Assembly (NCBI GenBank): GCA_018001225.1
Contig: JAGNIJ010000015.1
Span: 1 to 64,000 of the forward strand
Direction of reading: 5' to 3'
Source: Kiritimatiellia bacterium
Lineage (GTDB): Bacteria; Verrucomicrobiota; Kiritimatiellia; CAIQIC01; JAGNIJ01
DNA length: 64,000 bases
The notes below the pieces were generated by a model that was given only the letters and a program-made list of their open reading frames with translations, searched no databases and was not told the origin of the DNA. This document shows, in pieces, positions 44,117 through 52,617 of this stretch (its first letter is position 1; each line of letters begins with the position of its first letter). Made by a program: the position numbers and the translations under genes.

Positions 44117-45016
44117 ATGAAGAAAATCCGATTCGTGGCGATGTTCGTTCTGGCGGCGGTCCTGGCCGGTCCGGCGTATCCGGCCGCGACGCCGACCCCG
44201 CGGCAGTTGACTCTCCTGGTGGTCCCGGCCCGTTATAACGTGCTGCAGGTGGCCTTCGATGCCGCCTCGCTGGCGCCCGTGGTGCTGGTGTCCTACCAGG
44301 GCGACGCCACGACGGAGAACCCGCTGCTGCACGCCTGGAACGGCTCGGAGTGGGTCTACGTGTCCACGGACGATTTCCGCGATGCCCAGTTCCTTCAGGT
44401 CTCTCCGTCCCAGGCCATCCTCGTCGGCGACGAGAAGCTGCTGCCCCCCGTCCTCGTGACCTCCGTGGGTGCCTGGTGCCCGAAGACGCTGACCGTCCCG
44501 GCCACGGATCCCGCGGGGCTGGTCAACGCCCTCGGCGCGCACCTGGATTTTTCCAGCCGGGACTGGAAGTGGATGGCCTCGCGCTACAACATGAATCTGC
44601 AGGATCTCAACCGCGAGCGGCGTCAGGAAAGCTGGTATGACCAGAAAGGCTACCAGGACGGGATGACCCCGAAGCTGGAGGCCATCCCGCGGCATCGGCG
44701 CGGCCGCCCGGCGGCCGGGTACCAGTCGGCCGCGTCGGCGCCCGTTTCTGTTCCGCCGGCCAAGGTCGTGACGGAGGTCGAGGCGCAGGAGGTGCCGGCG
44801 GTGCAGGTGCCCGATGAGGCGAAGCCCGAGGAACCCGCCCCGGTCGCGGAGCCGCGGCTCTCCATCCCGGCGCCCGACGCGCCGGCGGACGCCGAGGAGC
44901 CCAAGAAGGGCCGCAGGAGCCGCAAGGCGGACAAGGACGCCAAGGACGAAGCCGGGACACCTCCCGAGGGCTGGGAGGAGAAGGCTTCCACCGCCGACCC
45001 TCTGCCGGTCAAATGA
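44117..45016 (+). CDS. Exported protein of unknown function
   Basis: 299 residues with GAGGGGCGAGG upstream and a signal peptide (IRFVAMFVLAAVLAGPAYPA). The central part, about 30-190, looks folded (LTLLVVPARYNVLQVAFDAAS, NPLLHAWNGSEWVYVS, WMASRYNMNLQDLNRER). The last 100 residues are Pro/Ala/Glu-rich and then Lys-rich, probably disordered and wall- or DNA-contacting. The stop overlaps the following lipoprotein gene by four bases, so the two proteins probably act together. I do not recognise the family. Confidence 0.7.
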   Translation: MKKIRFVAMFVLAAVLAGPAYPAATPTPRQLTLLVVPARYNVLQVAFDAASLAPVVLVSYQGDATTENPLLHAWNGSEWVYVSTDDFRDAQFLQVSPSQAILVGDEKLLPPVLVTSVGAWCPKTLTVPATDPAGLVNALGAHLDFSSRDWKWMASRYNMNLQDLNRERRQESWYDQKGYQDGMTPKLEAIPRHRRGRPAAGYQSAASAPVSVPPAKVVTEVEAQEVPAVQVPDEAKPEEPAPVAEPRLSIPAPDAPADAEEPKKGRRSRKADKDAKDEAGTPPEGWEEKASTADPLPVK

Positions 45017-45375
45017 CGCCCGGCCGGCGAGTCCTGTGCGCCGCGGCCCTCGGGGCCGCCGTCATGGTGGGCGGGTGCGTCAGCGAACAGGTGGGGGGAG
45101 AACCCCTGGACCAGGTGACCCTGACCGTCGTGCGGTCCGAGGACCGCGTCCTGTTGACCTGGGAAGCCAAGGCGGGGCAGAAGTACACCGTGCTCTACAG
45201 CGCCACCCGGCGGCCGAACGATCCCTGGCAACCGCTGCCCCAGGCCCTCAACCTGTCCGGCGCGGGCCAACCCATCACGGTGGAGGATCGGATACCGGCG
45301 GGGCGGACCCGCTACTATCGCCTGCACCGGGGGGATTTCCCGCCGGCCCCGCCGGCGGGCACTCGCGCGCGATGA
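45013..45375 (+). CDS. Small lipoprotein
   Basis: 120 residues. A lipobox ends the signal peptide (AALGAAVMVGGC), so Cys22 would be lipidated. The rest resembles the small beta-domain found at the C-terminus of other secreted proteins in this window (LTWEAKAGQKYTVLYSA ... TRYYRLHRGDF). It overlaps the gene before it by four bases. Its 3' end lies inside the convergent endonuclease-like gene by about 100 bp. Confidence 0.7.
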   Translation: MTPGRRVLCAAALGAAVMVGGCVSEQVGGEPLDQVTLTVVRSEDRVLLTWEAKAGQKYTVLYSATRRPNDPWQPLPQALNLSGAGQPITVEDRIPAGRTRYYRLHRGDFPPAPPAGTRAR

Positions 45376-46321
45376 ACACGCCGAGCAGCGGCCGGTGATC
45401 CGAGGCCAGGCCGCCCAGCGGATGCCGCACCACCCGGGTCCGATCGTGGACCATCTCCGGCCACATGCCGGCGCTCATCATCATGTAGTCGATGCGGTTG
45501 TAGCCGTCGTCTCCCGGCGAGAAGTGCGTCCACACATCCCCGACCTCGTCGGCCGGCCGGGCGTCGCGGACGTACTGCTGCTCGCTGCCCATCAGTTCCC
45601 GCAGCGCGGCCGAGGACCACGAATCGTTCATGTCGCCCACGACGAGCAGGTTGATGTCCGGCTGCTCCTTGAGGTAGTTGCGGATGTGCTTGTTCAGCAG
45701 GCGGGCCTCGTTGCGCCGCATCTCGGTCTGCCCCAGCGCATGGAAGACCTTGGCCTTGAGATGGGCGACCAGGAGTCGGAACCGGTAGTCCGGCCGGACA
45801 TCGATCTCGATGTCGAGGAACCCGCGGAGCACCATGATTTCCGCCTGGCCCAGCGTATAGCGGTCGTCCACGTGGGGGCGCCGGTCCGTGATGGGGAAGC
45901 GGCTGAACACGGCCAGGTTGAGCTCGGATTGCCCGCGCTGCAGATATTCCACGTGCGGGTACTCCAGCCCCGCCCGGGCGAGGGCCTCGTGGAACTCCTC
46001 GCGTACGCTCGGATTGCCGAGTTCCTGGACGGCCAGGATGTCGGGCCGCTCGCGCGCGATGATGGCCACCGCGGCGCGGCGCTCGGCCTCGGGCTTGGGA
46101 TCGAGGCGGCCCGTTCCCGTGCGGTCCGCCGGGCCGTACAGGTGCAGGTTGAAGCTCATGACCGAGAATGCGTCCGGCGCGCTCGCCTCGGCCGGCGGGG
46201 GAGGCGTCGGCGGCGGGACCACGGTGTCGCGCCCGCACGAGGCGGCCCCGAGCAGCACGGCCAGGAGCCCTGTCCGGGCCGCATGGCGGGCGAGCTTCCA
46301 GACCTGGCTTGCGATGGTCAT
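45275..46321 (-). CDS. Endonuclease/exonuclease/phosphatase family lipoprotein
   Basis: 348 residues. The N-terminus is a lipoprotein signal (GLLAVLLGAASC) followed by a Pro-rich linker. The EEP fold is clear: FSVMSFNLHLYG, DILAVQELGN with the metal-binding Glu, LLVAHLKAK, LLVVGDMNDSW with the Asp-x-Asn pair, and GLASDHRPLLGVF with the catalytic Asp-His. The family includes nucleases and phosphodiesterases; an extracytoplasmic site suggests scavenging of nucleic acid or phosphoesters. Its last 30 or so residues are Pro/Gly-rich and overlap the convergent lipoprotein gene. Confidence 0.82.
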   Translation of the reverse strand: MTIASQVWKLARHAARTGLLAVLLGAASCGRDTVVPPPTPPPPAEASAPDAFSVMSFNLHLYGPADRTGTGRLDPKPEAERRAAVAIIARERPDILAVQELGNPSVREEFHEALARAGLEYPHVEYLQRGQSELNLAVFSRFPITDRRPHVDDRYTLGQAEIMVLRGFLDIEIDVRPDYRFRLLVAHLKAKVFHALGQTEMRRNEARLLNKHIRNYLKEQPDINLLVVGDMNDSWSSAALRELMGSEQQYVRDARPADEVGDVWTHFSPGDDGYNRIDYMMMSAGMWPEMVHDRTRVVRHPLGGLASDHRPLLGVFIARECPPAGPAGNPPGAGDSSGSAPPVSDPPP

Positions 46322-46361
46322 GAAACGGCCGCGATCCGCCCCGGGCGCGGGCGCGGCGAAC

Positions 46362-47738
46362 TCACTTGGCGTAGGCCTTCTCGATCTTCGCGGCCACGTC
46401 GCGGTACCCGATGTCGACCGAATAAATTTCCTTGTAGTGCTTGGCCGCCTCTTCGCGGCGGCCCATCTGCTCGGCCACGGTGCCCATCTCGTACAGGATG
46501 TCCTTCTTGGTGTCGTCCATGAGGCTCAATTCCGAGGCGGCCTTCTGGAGTTGCTCCATGGCGATGTCGAGCTGGCTCTTCTGCTTGAAGCACATGGCCA
46601 GGTAGTAGAGCGAGCGGATGCGCCGCTGCGGGTTGCGCTGCGCGAGCTGGAACTCCTGGATGGCCTCGTTCAGCCGGTCGCGCTCGAACAGGATCACGCC
46701 CAGGTCGTAACGGTACTGCAGGTCGTTCGGGTAGCGCTTGACGCGGTCGACCGCGTCGTCGAGCACGAACGTGTCCCGCTGCTTCGCCTTCTGCTCGGCG
46801 CCCGCCGCGTCGCCGGCCTTCTGCAGGCCCTCGATCTGGAAGTCGAAGTAGCGCAACTGCAGCGCGCTCAAGGCCCGGTCGATCTGGGGGTCGGTCTTCC
46901 CGGAGGCCTCGTGGGCCTCGGTCAGGATGGCCAGGGCCTCCTCGTACCGGTCGGCGCGGGCCAGCAGGTCGGCCAGGTGGCGCTTGTAATTCACGTTCTC
47001 CGGTTCGCGCTCGACCTTGGCCTGCATCTCCACGATCAGCGCGCTGATGTCCTTCTCGGACTTCACGGCCTTGGATTCCTGCTCGAGGATCACCGCCTCC
47101 TTGGCGTCCTTCATCACGTCGCGGTACGAGCTCGCTTCGGACCAGCCGCCCTTCTTCATCGTGTCCAATGCGGCGGTATCCTTCAGCGCCTTGACGATCA
47201 GCGGGTCGTTCGGCCGCAGCTCGTTGAGCGTCTCGTAGGTGATGCGCGCCTCGTGGGTCTGGTTGGTTTCGATGTAGAGCCGGCCCAACTCCTTCAGAAG
47301 GTCCGTGTTTTTCGGGTAGTGGTCCCGCGCGATCTCCAGCGTTTGGATCGCGACTTCCGGCATCTCGGCGGCGGTGGCCGCCTGGGCGAGGAGGTTGACG
47401 AACGTCAGGTTCAGCGGATCCTTGCGGATGAGCTTTTCCGCGCTCTTCAGCGCCTCGGCGGGCTTCTTGGCCAGCTGCGCCTTCACCGCGAGCAACTGCG
47501 GCAGCCCCGTCAGCGAACTGATCGCGTGGGTCACCGCGCCGCCCTTCGCGTCCTTGAACTTCTTCACGGCCGCCGCGCGCAGGAACTTCCGCGCCCGGAG
47601 CAGCCGCGGCTCGATCTCGAGCGCGGAGGTGAACATGTCCATCGCGTAGTCCAGGTTGCCGCGCTCCATGGCGGCCATGGCCTTTTCGTACAGTTCGCGG
47701 GCCTTGCGGGGTGCGGCGTCGAGCAAGATTTCTGCCAT
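46362..47738 (-). CDS. TPR-repeat protein
   Basis: 458 residues with AAGGAGCG upstream; no signal peptide. Repeated helix pairs with TPR spacing run along the whole length (KARELYEKAMAAMERGNLDYAMDMF, KNTDLLKELGRLYIETNQTHEARITY, NLQYRYDLGVILFERDRLNEAIQEF, KKDILYEMGTVAEQMGRREEAAKHY). A charged helical insert lies near 215-260. Such proteins act as scaffolds; the partner is unknown. Confidence 0.85.
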   Translation of the reverse strand: MAEILLDAAPRKARELYEKAMAAMERGNLDYAMDMFTSALEIEPRLLRARKFLRAAAVKKFKDAKGGAVTHAISSLTGLPQLLAVKAQLAKKPAEALKSAEKLIRKDPLNLTFVNLLAQAATAAEMPEVAIQTLEIARDHYPKNTDLLKELGRLYIETNQTHEARITYETLNELRPNDPLIVKALKDTAALDTMKKGGWSEASSYRDVMKDAKEAVILEQESKAVKSEKDISALIVEMQAKVEREPENVNYKRHLADLLARADRYEEALAILTEAHEASGKTDPQIDRALSALQLRYFDFQIEGLQKAGDAAGAEQKAKQRDTFVLDDAVDRVKRYPNDLQYRYDLGVILFERDRLNEAIQEFQLAQRNPQRRIRSLYYLAMCFKQKSQLDIAMEQLQKAASELSLMDDTKKDILYEMGTVAEQMGRREEAAKHYKEIYSVDIGYRDVAAKIEKAYAK

Positions 47739-47878
47739 AGCGGGTCGCTCCTTCTTCTGAACAAGCCGCAGTCCAGCCTACTCGCGCCGCGCCGAAAGTC
47801 GAACCAAAAAAGATCGCCCGGTCCGCGAAAAACAGGCTGGCGCCGCTCCGCGCCGATCCCTAGTATCCGCGCAACGCC

Positions 47879-48898
47879 ATGAACATGCGGTGCATCAGCG
47901 GCCGGTGCGCGCTCGCCGCCGGGCTGGCTCTCGCCGGGCTGGCCGCGGCGCCGTCGGTCCGCGCCGAGCCCGCCGCGCTGCGGGTGATCACCGTGGGCCG
48001 CGAGCGCTACGTCACCCTTCGCGACTTTGCCGCCGCCTGGGGCTTCTCCCTCCACGGCCCGAGCGGCCGGATGATCGAACTCGGCAGCCAGTGGACCCGG
48101 ATCCGCTTCCAGACCGACAGCCGCGAGGCCTGGTTCAACGGGCTCCATATCTGGCTGCACGCCCCCGTCGTGACGGTCCAGAAGCGCTGGGCCATCACGG
48201 AGGCGGACGCGAAGAAGGTGATCGAGCCGCTCCTCCGCAAAAACGCGCTGCTCCGCGCGCAGCGCGCCCGGGTGGTCGTCCTCGATCCCGGGCACGGGGG
48301 CAAGGACGCGGGCGCCCGCGGCCGGCGCGGCGCGGAAGAAAAGAGCATGGTCCTGGACATCGCCAAGCGCGCGCGCACCCACCTCGCCAACGCGGGGCTG
48401 AAGGTGTACCTGACCCGCGACACGGATCGCTTCCTGGAACTCGAGGATCGCGCTGCCCGCGCGGCCGCGTGGGGTGCCGATCTCTTCGTCAGCATCCATC
48501 TCAATGCGGCGACCGCGTCCTCCGCCAAGGGCATTGAGACCTACGTCCTGGCGGCCCCGGGCTATCCCCCGACCGCGGCCACCGCGGGCTCCGCCGTCCC
48601 GCGCCTGGTCTTTCCCGGCAACCGGAACGATTCGGTGAACATGATTCTCGGCTACTACCTTCACAAGGCGCTGATCGACAAGACCCGCGCGCCTGACCGG
48701 GGCCTGCGGCGGGCGCGGTTCGTGGTGTTGAAGAACTGCACGAAACCGGCGGTGCTCCTCGAGTGCGGATTCCTGTCCAACAGCGGCGAGGAATCCCTCC
48801 TGCTGACCACCGCGCACCGCGAGGCGCTGGCCCTGGCCATCGCCAAGGGTATCCTCGACTACTCCAGCGCCGTCCGCGCGGCCCAGGTCGTGCCCTGA
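47879..48898 (+). CDS. N-acetylmuramoyl-L-alanine amidase (Amidase_3)
   Basis: 339 residues with a signal peptide (ALAAGLALAGLAAAPSVRA). An N-terminal domain of about 90 residues (RYVTLRDFAAAWGF, like copper-amine-oxidase-N) is followed by the zinc amidase: VVVLDPGHGGKDAGARG (His139), a Glu in AEEKSMVLDIAKR, LFVSIHLNAAT (second His) and VLLECGFLSNSGEE (catalytic Glu). It cuts the amide between muramic acid and the stem peptide, usually during division. The ribosome site is weak, and an ATG at 47885 is also possible. Confidence 0.9.
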   Translation: MNMRCISGRCALAAGLALAGLAAAPSVRAEPAALRVITVGRERYVTLRDFAAAWGFSLHGPSGRMIELGSQWTRIRFQTDSREAWFNGLHIWLHAPVVTVQKRWAITEADAKKVIEPLLRKNALLRAQRARVVVLDPGHGGKDAGARGRRGAEEKSMVLDIAKRARTHLANAGLKVYLTRDTDRFLELEDRAARAAAWGADLFVSIHLNAATASSAKGIETYVLAAPGYPPTAATAGSAVPRLVFPGNRNDSVNMILGYYLHKALIDKTRAPDRGLRRARFVVLKNCTKPAVLLECGFLSNSGEESLLLTTAHREALALAIAKGILDYSSAVRAAQVVP

Positions 48899-48955
48899 AG
48901 GGCGCGTCGCCGGGGAATCCGCGTTTCAAGCCGCAGAGTCTCCAGGATCCCACGC

Positions 48956-48983
48956 TAGGCCATACTTTGCAAAGTATGGCCTA
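48956..48983. repeat. Perfect 28-bp palindrome, copy 1
   Basis: TAGGCCATACTTTG followed by its exact complement, with no loop. A second copy with one mismatch lies at 49071-49096. It follows the amidase gene by 57 bp and lacks a T-run. Confidence 0.85.
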
Positions 48984-49070
48984 GCGGTAACAAGCGCCAT
49001 GCTTTCGCTATATATTGGGGATCAGCATGTAGTATTTATTAAATGGCATCATCAAATGACTCCAACCCCT

Positions 49071-49096
49071 AGGTCATACTTTGCAAAGTATGGCCT
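49071..49096. repeat. 26-bp palindrome, copy 2 (one mismatch)
   Basis: AGGTCATACTTTG and its near-complement CAAAGTATGGCCT. Together with copy 1 it brackets an 87-bp stretch (48984-49070) that is clearly richer in A/T than its surroundings (for example CTATATATTGGGG and AGTATTTATTAAATGG). It ends 17 bp from the stop of the helicase gene. Confidence 0.8.
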
Positions 49097-49113
49097 GGAG
49101 TACGAGTTTCAGT

Positions 49114-52100
49114 TCAGGCGTCGATCGCGGACCCTTGCTCCTGCGCGTATAATGCCTGCGCGGTTTCGACCGCTTGCGCCGCGGCGCCGGCCTCGTACGG
49201 GATGTCCACGACCTCCAGCCCGTCGCGCCGCAGCGCCAGCACGGAGGCTTCGACCGCCTCCGCCGGGAGCCCGTCGCGCCGCGCGACCGCGAGGCGATAC
49301 AGGTTCAATTGAAGCCCGTACCGGGCCGCTAGCGCGGCGGGCGGCTCGTCGCTGAACTTGTAGTCCACCACCCGGCGCCGGGCGCCTCGCGCCAGCACGA
49401 GGTCCGCCGTGCCGTCCACGATGAGCGTGACGCCGCCGTGCTCCAACCGGATGGCAAACGGCCATTCGGCGGCCAGGTCCCAGCCCCGGGCCTCGCCGGC
49501 CAGATGGCGCGCGGCACGCTCGGTGCGCTGCCGAAGATCCTGCTTCGCGGTATCGCCCAGCGCCGCGGCGGCGGGCCCGTCGAACAGGTTCTTTGCGCCG
49601 GCCGGCCAGCCGGAAAGGGCGGCTTGCTCGAGGGCCTCGTGCCCCGCCGTGCCGAACGCCGCGGCATCGTCGTCGTCCTCGCGCTCCGCCGCCGGCGCCG
49701 GGCGGAAGGCGGCCGGGTCGTGCCGGTAGGCCGAGAGAAGGGTCGCCGGGTACCTTAGCACCGGAAGGGGCCCGGCGCGGGGTGTGCAGGCGGCCTCCAC
49801 GGAGCCAAACAGCCCCGCCGGGGCCGGCAGGTTCTTCGGCCACGGCCGCGCGCGGCCGGCCGTCCGGGCCGCGAGGCCCGCTTCGCGGAGGGCCCGGCTG
49901 ACCTCCGGATACGTGCGCCGGAGCAACAGGTCCGGCGCCTCGCCCAGGTAGACGTGCAGGTCGGCCAGCCACTTGGAGCGGCCTTTGGAGCTGGGGGCGC
50001 CGGTGAGGATCACCAGGTCGCGCGCGCGCGTCAGGGCCACGTAGAAAAGATTCTTGGCCTCCTCGTCGCGGACCGTCTTGACCCGCTTGCACGCCGCGTC
50101 GTAACCGGGCGTGCGGATTTCGGAGCCGTCCACGATCTCGCTCCTGATGTGCAGCGCGCCCGTGCGCTCGTCGGGCCCGTCCGCCAGCAGCGCCCACGAG
50201 GTTCCGCCCCGGGGCGGCGAGCCCAGTTCGGGCACCACGACCACGCCGGCGGTCAGCCCCTTGGCCCCGTGAATCGTCATCAGCGTGACGACGTTCTGGT
50301 CCGGGTCGAGCAGGGCGGCCTCGGCCTGATCGGGCGGTTCGCCGACGAGGCGCTCCATCTCGGCGGCGGTTTCCGACGCCAGCCGGGTTCGCCCGGCCTG
50401 CTCGAGCCAGGCCAGCAGCTTGTCGAGGTTGGCCAGGCGCTGCTCGCCGCGGAAGGTGGCCGCGAGAACGGCGTCGAAGCCGGTCTCCCGGATCGCGTCG
50501 CGGGCGATGGCCGCCAGGGGACGCCGGTCCGCCTGCCCGGCGTATTTCCGGATCAGCTCGCGCGCAGCCGCCAGGCGCCCGAGTTCTTCCGCGCCCCCGG
50601 GCAACTCCGGCAGGTCCGCCGCGTTGCGGCCGTCGAGAACCCGCGCGCGGAAAGCGGGTTCGTCGAAACCCTTCGGCGTCCAGCCCAGTTGCAGCAGGGT
50701 TTCGTCGGACAGCGCCGCCCAGGGCGAGCGCAGGAATCCCAGCAGCGCCAGCGTGTCGCACGGATGGATCAGGACCTTGAGCAGCAGCAGGAGGTCCGTC
50801 GCTTCCTGCCGGGCGAAAAGACCGCGGCCGCGCCCGCCGACGCGGTAGGGGATGCCGTGGCGGTGCAGCGCCTGCTCGAGCAGCGGCTGGCGCGTGGTGC
50901 TGCGCAGGAGGACCAGGATGTCGGCGTAGCGGAAACGGTTCCCTCCGCTGACCGGCTCGAAGCGGTCCGGACCTTCCTGGAAGCGGAACTTCGGCCGCCA
51001 GGCGTCCGGCCCGTCCACGAGCAGGCGCAGACGCTCCGCGACGGCGTTCATCTCGGCGCGCGCGCGCGCCTCGCGGTCCGATCCTTCCGCCTCCCCGGCC
51101 GGCTCGATGAGCTCGAAGCCGGGCCCTTCGCCGAGGGCCCGGGTTCCGGCGCCGCGCTCCGGCGCCGGGGCCAGCCGGTCCTCCTCCGTGTAGGCCTCTC
51201 CGTAGACGCCGGCGAACAGCGGGTTGATCGCGTCGAGAATCACGTCCTTGCTGCGGAAGCTCGTGCGCAGGGCGATGGAGCGGAACGACTTCGTCGCGCG
51301 CTGCGCGGCCTCCAGGTCCGGCATGATCCGCGGGTCGGCGTGGCGCCAGGTATAGATGGACTGTTTGGTGTCGCCGCACAGGACCAGGTGGTTGAGCGCA
51401 GGGTCCCAGAGGCGGCGCAGGATTTCGCACTGGATGCGCGACGTGTCCTGCGCCTCGTCGACAAGGATATAGTCGTAGCGCCGGGCGGCGGCGCGGTCCG
51501 CCGCCAGCAGATCCCGCGCCTGGATGAGCAGGTCGTCGAAATCCACGCCCCGCAGGGCGCGCTTGCGCGCGGCGTAGGACGCCGCCACGGCCGCGGCATA
51601 GCGGGCGAAGGCCCGGATCGCCCCGGCATGCCGCTTGTATGCCGCCGTGTTCCGCACGGAGGTCAGGGCCGCCTTAAGCCGGGCGGCGAGGTCTTCCAGG
51701 CCCTTGCCGGTAAACATCCTGGGATGATCCCGGCCCAGGGCGGCGGCGAAATCCTCGAGAGCCTCCTCTTTCCAATCATTGGAAAAATTTTCCGGATTTT
51801 TTCCAATGATTGGAAAAATCTTCAGATTTCTTTCCAATGATTGGAAAAACTGCTCGGCGACGGGCGGCAGGCTGCCCCGCTCCGCCCGGGCCTTGCGCAG
51901 GCCCTCACAGATGCTCGCAAAATCGCCCGGCGTGACGGCCTGGTGGGGCGGGGGCAGCCAGGATTCTGCGGCGGCGAGATCGAGCCCTTTGCCGGCGGCC
52001 TGGTGCAGGAGCGCCTGGGCCGCGGCGAGCACGGCTGTACCGCTTACGGCGCCGAGGACGCGCATGCCGCGGCAGAAGGCCGCGAAGTCCGCGTCATGGT

Positions 52101-52578
52101 GAGCGGACGACCGGTTGAGCCGCTCGAGCAGCGCCTCGCGGGCGGCCTCGTCCAGCAGGGCTCCGGCGGATTCCTCGTCCAGGATGCCGAAGGCGGGCGA
52201 GAGCCCGGCCTGGAGTGCGCGTTCGCGGAGGCGGTCGGCGCAGAAGGAGTGGATGGTGCAGATGGGCGCACCGGGCAGCGAGCGCAGGACGCGGGCGGCG
52301 AGTTCGGCCTCGGCCGGCCGGTTCTGTTCGGCCGCCTTCTGCCGTGCGTCGAGCACGCGGGCCGTCACGCGGAGGCGCAGCTCCGCGGCGGCGTTGTCGG
52401 TGAAGGTCATCAGGACAATCCGGTCCGGGGGGATGGGCTCGGGCCGGCCGGCGCGCCGCGCCGGCCGGTCGGGGGCCTTCATGGCCTCGCACGGCTGGCC
52501 CAGGACGAGCGCCGTGTAGAGGCTGGAGACCTGCCATGTTTTTCCCGTGCCGGCGGAGGCTCGAAACAGGATGTTCAT
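49114..52578 (-). CDS. UvrD/AddA-like helicase with PD-(D/E)XK nuclease domain
   Basis: 1154 residues. Superfamily 1 motifs are in order: FRASAGTGKTW (Walker A, 5-15), LMTFTDNAAAELRLR, YDYILVDEAQDTSRIQCE, LVLCGDTKQSIYTWRHAD, LRTSFRSKDVILDAINPLF, VTLMTIHGAKGLTAGVVVV, and NLFYVALTRARDLVIL. The last 200 residues hold a RecB-type nuclease (VDGTADLVL ... RRVVDYKFSDEP, then YGLQLNLYRLAV). This is the AddA/RecB type used in double-strand-break resection. An AddB partner is not in the window. Odd: a triplicated palindromic repeat (51769-51847) is translated in frame near residues 245-270. Confidence 0.9.
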   Translation of the reverse strand: MNILFRASAGTGKTWQVSSLYTALVLGQPCEAMKAPDRPARRAGRPEPIPPDRIVLMTFTDNAAAELRLRVTARVLDARQKAAEQNRPAEAELAARVLRSLPGAPICTIHSFCADRLRERALQAGLSPAFGILDEESAGALLDEAAREALLERLNRSSAHHDADFAAFCRGMRVLGAVSGTAVLAAAQALLHQAAGKGLDLAAAESWLPPPHQAVTPGDFASICEGLRKARAERGSLPPVAEQFFQSLERNLKIFPIIGKNPENFSNDWKEEALEDFAAALGRDHPRMFTGKGLEDLAARLKAALTSVRNTAAYKRHAGAIRAFARYAAAVAASYAARKRALRGVDFDDLLIQARDLLAADRAAARRYDYILVDEAQDTSRIQCEILRRLWDPALNHLVLCGDTKQSIYTWRHADPRIMPDLEAAQRATKSFRSIALRTSFRSKDVILDAINPLFAGVYGEAYTEEDRLAPAPERGAGTRALGEGPGFELIEPAGEAEGSDREARARAEMNAVAERLRLLVDGPDAWRPKFRFQEGPDRFEPVSGGNRFRYADILVLLRSTTRQPLLEQALHRHGIPYRVGGRGRGLFARQEATDLLLLLKVLIHPCDTLALLGFLRSPWAALSDETLLQLGWTPKGFDEPAFRARVLDGRNAADLPELPGGAEELGRLAAARELIRKYAGQADRRPLAAIARDAIRETGFDAVLAATFRGEQRLANLDKLLAWLEQAGRTRLASETAAEMERLVGEPPDQAEAALLDPDQNVVTLMTIHGAKGLTAGVVVVPELGSPPRGGTSWALLADGPDERTGALHIRSEIVDGSEIRTPGYDAACKRVKTVRDEEAKNLFYVALTRARDLVILTGAPSSKGRSKWLADLHVYLGEAPDLLLRRTYPEVSRALREAGLAARTAGRARPWPKNLPAPAGLFGSVEAACTPRAGPLPVLRYPATLLSAYRHDPAAFRPAPAAEREDDDDAAAFGTAGHEALEQAALSGWPAGAKNLFDGPAAAALGDTAKQDLRQRTERAARHLAGEARGWDLAAEWPFAIRLEHGGVTLIVDGTADLVLARGARRRVVDYKFSDEPPAALAARYGLQLNLYRLAVARRDGLPAEAVEASVLALRRDGLEVVDIPYEAGAAAQAVETAQALYAQEQGSAIDA
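51769..51847. repeat. Three palindromes at 31-bp spacing inside the helicase gene
   Basis: TTTCCAATSATTGGAAA (S = C or G) occurs at 51769-51785, 51800-51816 and 51831-51847. On the minus strand the three copies are read in the three different frames, giving FFQSLE, then FPIIGK, then FSNDWK. The block is AT-rich in a GC-rich gene and keeps the gene's frame. It is a dispersed-repeat insertion turned into protein. Confidence 0.9.
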
Positions 52579-52617
52579 GGTGGAGCGCGGCGCCGCGGCC
52601 GGCCCGCGCCGACCGGG

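Noticed and set aside
49109..51430. Second long minus-strand frame inside the helicase gene
   Set aside because: Arg/Pro/Gly-rich out-of-frame reading of the helicase; helicase and nuclease motifs are all in the other frame.
51769..51847. Three regularly spaced repeats that might be a mini CRISPR array
   Set aside because: Repeats are palindromic, 17 bp with 14-bp gaps, and lie in frame inside a coding gene; there are no cas genes.
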